In this document: positions 6,234 to 8,854 of the stretch, in pieces | Layout: the number at the start of each line of letters is the position of its first letter | Position numbering within the stretch: position 1 is the first letter of the stretch | Assembly: GCA_964608595.1 (NCBI GenBank) | Contig: CAZSOU010000102.1 | Span: 1 to 8,854 of the forward strand | Reading direction: 5' to 3' | Origin: Oleiagrimonas sp964608595 | GTDB taxonomy: Bacteria > Pseudomonadota > Gammaproteobacteria > Xanthomonadales > Rhodanobacteraceae | DNA: 8,854 bases | Made by a program: the position numbers and the translations under genes | The notes under the pieces: model-generated | Told to the model about the DNA's origin: nothing | Database searches by the model: none | The model's input: only the letters and a program-made list of their open reading frames with translations

Positions 6234-6521
6234 ATGTGGAAGATTCTGGAGCACCGTCAAGCCAACAAGGAGCTCTCTTCGGGCCGTGTCCCGATCGAGA
6301 TCCTGAAGCGGTACGAGAAGTGGAAAGACATTGCCATGCTTTCCGGGCCGCAGGGCTTGCTGGCAATTCGCGGCTTCCGCGACGAGGCGCTTTCCGGCAA
6401 CTGGAAGGGCTTCAGGTCGTCACGCCTGAACGAGCAATGGCGCGTCATCTACTCGGTGGAGGCTGACGTCATGGTGGTTCAGGTGGTGCGTGTGACCGCT
6501 CATGACTGTCGGAGGCGTTGA
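6234..6521 (+). CDS. higB: HigB-type toxin (RelE superfamily)
   Basis: This 95-aa protein has the usual size and pattern of a HigB/RelE-fold toxin. LSGPQGLLAIRGFRDEALSG lies at about residues 36-55, followed by NWKGFRSSRLNEQWRVIYSV and a C-terminal strand ending VVRVTAHDCRR. The basic residues with the late His are typical of the ribosome-dependent mRNA-cutting branch. The toxin comes first and an XRE antitoxin second, which is the HigBA order. ATG 6234 is the only start in frame: a TAG is in frame at 6219, and no Shine-Dalgarno is visible. The predicted transcription start is at the ATG, so the mRNA may be leaderless. One base separates its TGA (6519-6521) from higA, suggesting coupling. Confidence 0.88.
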   Translation: MWKILEHRQANKELSSGRVPIEILKRYEKWKDIAMLSGPQGLLAIRGFRDEALSGNWKGFRSSRLNEQWRVIYSVEADVMVVQVVRVTAHDCRRR

Positions 6522-6522
6522 G

Positions 6523-6777
6523 ATGAGCAAGTCTGTTCCTGCAAAAAAGCGCGTCGACGTTACGCCTGGCGAGTCGGTTCGCATCATTCGCGAGCTTCAG
6601 GGCCTGAGCCAGAACCAGCTTTCCGCGCTTTGTGGCATCCCGCAAACCACGATTTCCAGCATCGAAACCGGACGTGTCAATCTGGGGGTTGAGCGTGCAA
6701 AGGTGCTGGGTACGGCCCTTCATTGTCACCCGGCGGTTTTGGTGTTTCCCGGCTGGCAACTTGAGTCAGCCGCATGA
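6523..6777 (+). CDS. higA: HigA-type antitoxin (XRE helix-turn-helix)
   Basis: This 84-aa protein carries a Cro/C1 helix-turn-helix at about residues 17-70: IIRELQGLSQNQLSALCGIP, then QTTISSIETGRVNLGVERAK. The SQNQLS..CGIPQTTISSIE block is the recognition unit. The start ATG 6523 is chosen because GGAGG (6511-6515) lies seven bases upstream. An in-frame ATG at 6502 sits inside higB without a good ribosome site. HigA neutralises HigB and represses the shared promoter, probably through the inverted repeat at 6204-6219. The TGA stop lies in a degenerate R'' box of the split attC that follows. Confidence 0.9.
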   Translation: MSKSVPAKKRVDVTPGESVRIIRELQGLSQNQLSALCGIPQTTISSIETGRVNLGVERAKVLGTALHCHPAVLVFPGWQLESAA

Positions 6778-6797
6778 CAATTCGCGGCAGCCGACCG
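6772..6797 (+). other. attC of cassette 9, left half
   Basis: A degenerate R'' (GCATGAC, 6772-6778) is followed by AATTCGCGGCAGCCGACCG. The match to the dominant attC stops at 6797, where the IS3-type element begins. Joined to 7085-7130 it gives a 72-bp attC. CCG at 6795-6797 is one copy of the target duplication. Confidence 0.9.
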
Positions 6798-7081
6798 GAT
6801 GGTTCCTGCGGTTTAGTGGACACCTTGAGCTAACCACTCAGGAGTGATCCATGCCCAAACCAGGCCCCCGAACCACCACGCGCTACAGCACCGAATTCAA
6901 GACCGCCGCCGTCTGCCTGTGCCAGCTTTTCGGCATGCAGGTCAAGGACGTTGCCGAGAGCCTTTACATCCCCCCCCTTCATGTTGTTTCGTTGGCGCAA
7001 GGAAGCACGTTCACGTTCCCCAGTAGAGTTCGAAGCACAATCATCCGGCTCGGCGGTGTCCACTTTTGCGCAGGAACTCTC
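6798..7081 (+). mobile_element. Internally deleted IS3-family element inserted in attC (284 bp)
   Basis: The ends form 27-bp imperfect terminal inverted repeats (6798-6824 and 7055-7081). They share GTTCCTGCG and AGTGGACACC, 21 of 27 positions in all. CCG flanks both sides (6795-6797, 7082-7084) as a target duplication, a size known for IS3-family insertions. Inside are the start of OrfA and the last codons of OrfB, with nearly everything between deleted. It cannot transpose alone but could be mobilised in trans by a full copy. Confidence 0.88.
6851..7054 (+). pseudogene. IS3-family transposase remnant: OrfA start joined to OrfB end
   Basis: ATG 6851, with AGGAGTG nearby, opens MPKPGPRTTTRYSTEFKTAA, the basic start of an IS3-family OrfA (helix-turn-helix protein), continuing through VKDVAESLYI. 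A run of eight C bases (6970-6977) appears to hold one extra base. The expected continuation FMLFRWRKEAR is found in the next frame from 6978. After RKEARSR the sequence jumps to SPVEFEAQSSG (7017-7049), the typical C-terminal end of OrfB, the DDE transposase. The whole catalytic core is absent. The gene is dead twice over, by frameshift and by deletion. The deletion join lies near 7014. Confidence 0.82.
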
Positions 7082-7130
7082 CCGCCATCCCGCTACGCGG
7101 GCTGTCGGCGGCTGAATTCCAGCGTTAGCG
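7082..7130 (+). other. attC of cassette 9, right half
   Basis: CCG (7082-7084) is the second copy of the target duplication. CCATCCCGCTACGCGGGCTG follows, then the L' arm and R' GTTAGCG (7124-7130). It matches the dominant subtype. The right-hand cleavage box is intact, but the hairpin now has a 287-bp insertion in one arm. Confidence 0.9.
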
Positions 7131-7154
7131 CCCGCAAGAAACCGTGAGGTAATC

Positions 7155-7550
7155 ATGTACGTTCCGCCCGGCTTCAATACGATCACGCCGTACTTCTTCG
7201 TCGAGGACGCCGACCGTTTCGTTGGGTTCCTGGTCAAAGCCTTCGGTGGCACCGAGGTGCTTCGCAGCTTGCGTCCTGACGGTTGCATTGCCAACGCGCA
7301 GGTTCGCATCGGCACGTCCACTATCATGGCAAGCGAAGCTGGTGGCCAGTACGCGCCCATGCAAACTGCTTGCTACATCTATGTCGAGAACGCCGATAAG
7401 GCCATGGAGCAAGCGCTTGCGGCCGGCGGCACGCTGGAAATGGAGGTCAGCGACATGCCCTACGGCGATCGTCAGGGTGGCATCAAAGATCCGCATGGCA
7501 ATATCTGGTGGGTCTCTCAGCGTCTTGTCCAAGCGCCGTATTCAACATGA
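7155..7550 (+). CDS. VOC-superfamily (glyoxalase/PhnB-like) protein
   Basis: This 131-aa protein has two beta-alpha-beta-beta-beta modules. The first runs from TITPYFFVEDADRFVGFLVK to GTSTIMASE, and the second from CYIYVENADKAMEQALAAGG to GGIKDPHGNIWWVSQ. The last block is the signature end of PhnB-like and glyoxalase/bleomycin-resistance proteins. The family includes metal enzymes, dioxygenases and drug-binding proteins. The substrate cannot be told here, and the usual metal ligands are not clearly placed, so a binding role is possible. ATG 7155 has GAGGT (7146-7150) four bases upstream. It is the only gene of cassette 10. The DNA after its stop (7551 onward) is IS-derived where R'' of the attC should be, so the last few residues could have been altered by the insertion, although WWVSQ is intact. 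Confidence 0.87.
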   Translation: MYVPPGFNTITPYFFVEDADRFVGFLVKAFGGTEVLRSLRPDGCIANAQVRIGTSTIMASEAGGQYAPMQTACYIYVENADKAMEQALAAGGTLEMEVSDMPYGDRQGGIKDPHGNIWWVSQRLVQAPYST

Positions 7551-7560
7551 GCGTGCGGGC

Positions 7561-7789
7561 CGCAGCATCAAGTTTGAAGTGCACAATTGACCAGCTTTCA
7601 TCGAAGCACTCCCTGGGGCTTTTAAAGCCCAATCGTTTTCCTGGTCGATGATTCAGTGCGTCGGCTATCAACGTGCAATCGTACGGTGTCACATCGGCCA
7701 TGCTGGTGCCCTTGGGCAGGTACTGGCGGATCAGGCCATTGGTGTTCTCGTTGGTTCCATGCTCCCATGAGTGATGGGGGTTGGGGTAT
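7561..7789 (-). mobile_element. IS30-family remnant (transposase C-terminus and right end)
   Basis: On the reverse strand the DNA encodes SWEHGTNENTNGLIRQYLPK followed by LNHRPGKRLGFKSPRECFDE. This is the C-terminal part of an IS30-family DDE transposase, including the Glu of the catalytic triad in NENTNG. The two Asp residues and the helix-turn-helix are missing. The low-coordinate side (about 7564-7585; GTGCACTTCAAACTTGATGC on the reverse strand) resembles an IS30-type terminal repeat. The high side stops abruptly at about 7789, where an IS3 right end begins. The exact outer boundaries are approximate. Confidence 0.8.
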
Positions 7790-7857
7790 CGTTCCCCGGT
7801 AGCGTTCGAAGCACAATCATCCGGCTCGGTGATGTCCACTTTTGTGCAGGACCTCGC
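7790..7857 (+). mobile_element. Second IS3 right end (orphan)
   Basis: These 68 bases align without gaps to 7014-7081, with seven mismatches. They encode the OrfB end SPVAFEAQSSG and the 27-bp right inverted repeat (7831-7857). No left end is present; the IS30 remnant abuts instead. CCGCCATC follows immediately, just as it follows the first copy. Confidence 0.88.
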
Positions 7858-7905
7858 CCGCCATCTCGCTACGTGGGGTGCCGAAAGCCGAGCTCAAGGT
7901 TGGGC
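7858..7905 (+). other. attC of cassette 10, right half only (decayed)
   Basis: CCGCCATCTCGCTACGTGGG continues into a changed arm (GTGCCGAAAGCCGAGCTCAAG) and R' GTTGGGC (7899-7905), which fits GTTRRRY. No left half exists upstream, so it cannot fold as a normal attC. The changes in the arm suggest it has decayed since losing its partner. Confidence 0.78.
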
Positions 7906-7931
7906 GTCAGCAACAATGCATCGGAGAGTTA

Positions 7932-8654
7932 GTGCAAAAGTTTGAATTGATCATATTCGATTGCGATGGAGTGCTCGTGGATAGCGAGCGAATAACCAAT
8001 CGCGTGTTTTGCCGGATGCTCAACGAGCTTGGTGTGCCGGTAACGCTTGAGGACATGTTCGAGCATTTTGTCGGTAACTCCATGTCCCAGTGCGTCGAGA
8101 TCATCACTGATTTGCTGGGTGCTGCACCTCCGGATACGTTCGTGCCCGAGTTGCGCAGAAGGTCTGCTGCCGCGCTGGAGTGTGAGGTGACAGCAATCCG
8201 CGGTATCAAGGAAGCGCTTGATGCCATCGAGTTGCCGTATTGCGTCGCATCGAGCGGTGAGCACTCGAAGATTCGCCTTACACTTGGCAAAACCGGATTG
8301 CTGGAAAGATTCGAGGGGAAAATATTCAGTGTTCTGGATGTCGAACGCCCCAAGCCCGCACCGGATGTGTTTTGTCATGCGGCTTCGGAAATGGGGGTGG
8401 AACCAAAGGCTTGTGCGGTGATTGAGGACACGCCCATCGGGGTTAGGGCAGGCGTCGCCGCCGGAATGCATGTCTTTGGTTTTGCGGAGAATACCCCGGC
8501 GCATCGCCTCAGCGAGGCCGGAGCTCATAAAGTGTTTTCAAGCATGAAGGACTTGCGCTTGCTGATTTCTGCCCCAGCCGATGAATCATGCCGTGAGCCC
8601 CAACAGGTCACGGCAGCCGACCGCCATCCCGCTACGCGGGCTGCCGGCGGCTGA
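7932..8654 (+). CDS. HAD-superfamily phosphatase-like protein (phosphoglycolate phosphatase/beta-PGM type)
   Basis: From the chosen start this is a 240-aa protein with all four HAD motifs: I, FDCDGVLVDSE, with D10 (nucleophile) and D12; II, SSG at 107-109; III, K141 in PKPAPD; IV, ED at 165-166 in VIEDTPIGVRAG. The helical cap between residues 16 and 80 and the VEDS-like motif IV place it with the phosphoglycolate phosphatase, beta-phosphoglucomutase and YieH-like sugar-phosphate phosphatases. The exact substrate is unknown. The start is GTG 7932, behind GGAG (7923-7926). An open frame continues upstream to 7842 but crosses attC and IS sequence, so it is not the start. The last 18 residues (from about 223) are translated attC, and the TGA lies in the attC arm, so its native stop appears to be lost. 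It is the only gene of cassette 11. Confidence 0.88.
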   Translation: MQKFELIIFDCDGVLVDSERITNRVFCRMLNELGVPVTLEDMFEHFVGNSMSQCVEIITDLLGAAPPDTFVPELRRRSAAALECEVTAIRGIKEALDAIELPYCVASSGEHSKIRLTLGKTGLLERFEGKIFSVLDVERPKPAPDVFCHAASEMGVEPKACAVIEDTPIGVRAGVAAGMHVFGFAENTPAHRLSEAGAHKVFSSMKDLRLLISAPADESCREPQQVTAADRHPATRAAGG

Positions 8655-8669
8655 GTTCGGACGTCAGCT
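8598..8669 (+). other. Terminal attC of cassette 11, with mutated R'
   Basis: R'' is CCCCAAC (8598-8604) and the arms and apex match the dominant subtype, but R' reads GTCAGCT (8663-8669), T to C in the cleavage triplet, and the L' box is GTTCGGAC rather than CTCAAGC. Total length is 72 bp. It is probably weak or inactive. No cassette is seen beyond it. Confidence 0.85.
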
Positions 8670-8714
8670 GCTGCAGGGAGCCCCGAAAAACCGTTGTACC
8701 CTGAAGCGACCTCT

Positions 8715-8783
8715 TGTGGGAGGGGCCGGTGGCCCCGACGGATCTTGCGGTACATCCTGTCGGGGCCACCGGCCCCTCCCACA
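8715..8783. repeat. Perfect 25-bp inverted repeat (paired REP-like palindrome)
   Basis: The arms 8715-8739 and 8759-8783 are perfect reverse complements with a 19-base loop. Each arm also folds on itself (GGGGCC GGT GGCCCC). Two self-folding units facing each other is the layout of paired REP elements (REPIN/BIME). There is no T-run, so it is not a standard terminator, although the strong hairpin could slow transcription or protect mRNA ends. No gene is seen in 8655-8854. Confidence 0.85.
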
Positions 8784-8854
8784 GGAAACTCCGATGACCC
8801 GCGGTTTCCGGATGAAACACATGCCCGTCGATCGCACGCCTCTGCCCCGCAATA

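Larger units (their letters stand above)
1..8669 (+). other. Integron cassette array (eleven cassettes, no intI or attI visible)
   Basis: Single genes, or gene pairs, alternate with attC-like palindromes whose right ends read GCGTTA or a close variant. Recombination points, between G and TT of each R' box, fall at 51/52, 394/395, 2268/2269, 2734/2735, 3110/3111, 3681/3682, 4714/4715, 5519/5520, 6169/6170, 7124/7125, 7899/7900 and a decayed one at 8663/8664. The genes differ in base composition and family, as expected of independently acquired cassettes. Most point rightwards, toward their own attC, which places Pc, attI and intI to the left of the window. Cassettes 1 and 8 are reversed. Whether the array is a sedentary chromosomal integron or a mobile one cannot be told without the integrase. 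Confidence 0.95.

Noticed and set aside
6830..7360. 176-aa open frame on the reverse strand
   Set aside because: It runs antisense through the IS3 remnant, attC and the VOC gene, with no conserved pattern. It is a shadow of real features.
7903..7910. GCGTCAGC as the R' box of the cassette 10 attC
   Set aside because: It resembles the mutated terminal box, but GTTGGGC at 7899-7905 fits GTTRRRY exactly and needs a shorter shift from the usual CTCAAGCG spacing.
7842..7931. Upstream extension of the HAD frame to 7842
   Set aside because: It would translate the IS3 end and the attC half. GTG 7932 has a ribosome site and gives the usual HAD N-terminus.
7929..8528. 199-aa reverse-strand open frame under the HAD gene
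   Set aside because: It is antisense to a gene with all four HAD motifs, and the translation shows no domain pattern.
8784..8809. GGAAAC/GTTTCC short inverted repeat after the large palindrome
   Set aside because: Six-base arms with a 14-base loop are expected by chance at this length, and no T-run or gene is nearby.
1..8854. Repeated GC-rich palindromes considered as a CRISPR array
   Set aside because: Spacing is gene-sized and irregular, the repeats differ in length and sequence, and each ends in an integron R' box, so they are attC sites.

Overview
This window is a stretch of an integron gene-cassette array. Eleven consecutive cassettes lie between twelve recognisable attC sites, whole, split or decayed. 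Each site ends in a GTTRRRY-type R' box (cleaved after its first G), and the intact ones begin with an RYYYAAC-like R'' box and carry an imperfect palindrome between. Several intact sites are 72 bp long. Neither the integrase gene (intI) nor attI is in the window. From cassette polarity they should lie to the left of base 1. A clearly decayed last attC (R' changed from GTT to GTC) followed by a perfect 25-bp extragenic palindrome suggests that the right-hand end, at about 8669, is the distal edge of the array. The attC style, the IS3 and IS30 remnants and the GC-rich REP-like palindrome suggest a gammaproteobacterium, perhaps Xanthomonadaceae or a Pseudomonas relative. This assignment is an inference and not secure.

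Layout by cassette: (1) 52-394, a reverse-strand acidic 86-aa protein; (2) 395-2268, an AT-rich DUF262 plus DUF1524 (GmrSD-like) nuclease, a probable phage-defence gene; (3) 2269-2734, a small single-pass membrane protein with a helical tail; (4) 2735-3110, a 71-aa two-TM protein; (5) 3111-3681, an SRPBCC/START-like protein; (6) 3682-4714, a protein with a C-terminal HEPN-like domain carrying an R-x4-H motif; (7) 4715-5519, a two-TM protein with a long soluble tail; (8) 5520-6169, a complete ParD-ParE toxin-antitoxin pair on the reverse strand; (9) 6170-7124, a HigB-HigA-type toxin-antitoxin pair with its own promoter and operator; (10) 7125-7899, a VOC/glyoxalase-fold protein; (11) 7900-8663, a HAD-superfamily phosphatase-like protein.

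Two attC sites have been damaged by insertion sequences. The attC of cassette 9 is split by a 284-bp internally deleted IS3-family element with 27-bp imperfect terminal inverted repeats and a 3-bp CCG duplication. Removing the element and one CCG restores a 72-bp attC. The attC of cassette 10 keeps only its right half, preceded by a second copy of the same IS3 right end at the same attC position. That copy is fused to the C-terminal end of an IS30-family transposase.

Functionally this is typical accessory integron content: two toxin-antitoxin modules, which may stabilise the array; a probable restriction-type defence gene; a candidate HEPN RNase; small membrane proteins of unknown role; and metabolic or ligand-binding singletons. 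Most forward genes sit directly behind an R' box and end inside or just before the next R'' box. They would depend on read-through from a distant Pc promoter unless, like the two toxin-antitoxin pairs, they carry their own.
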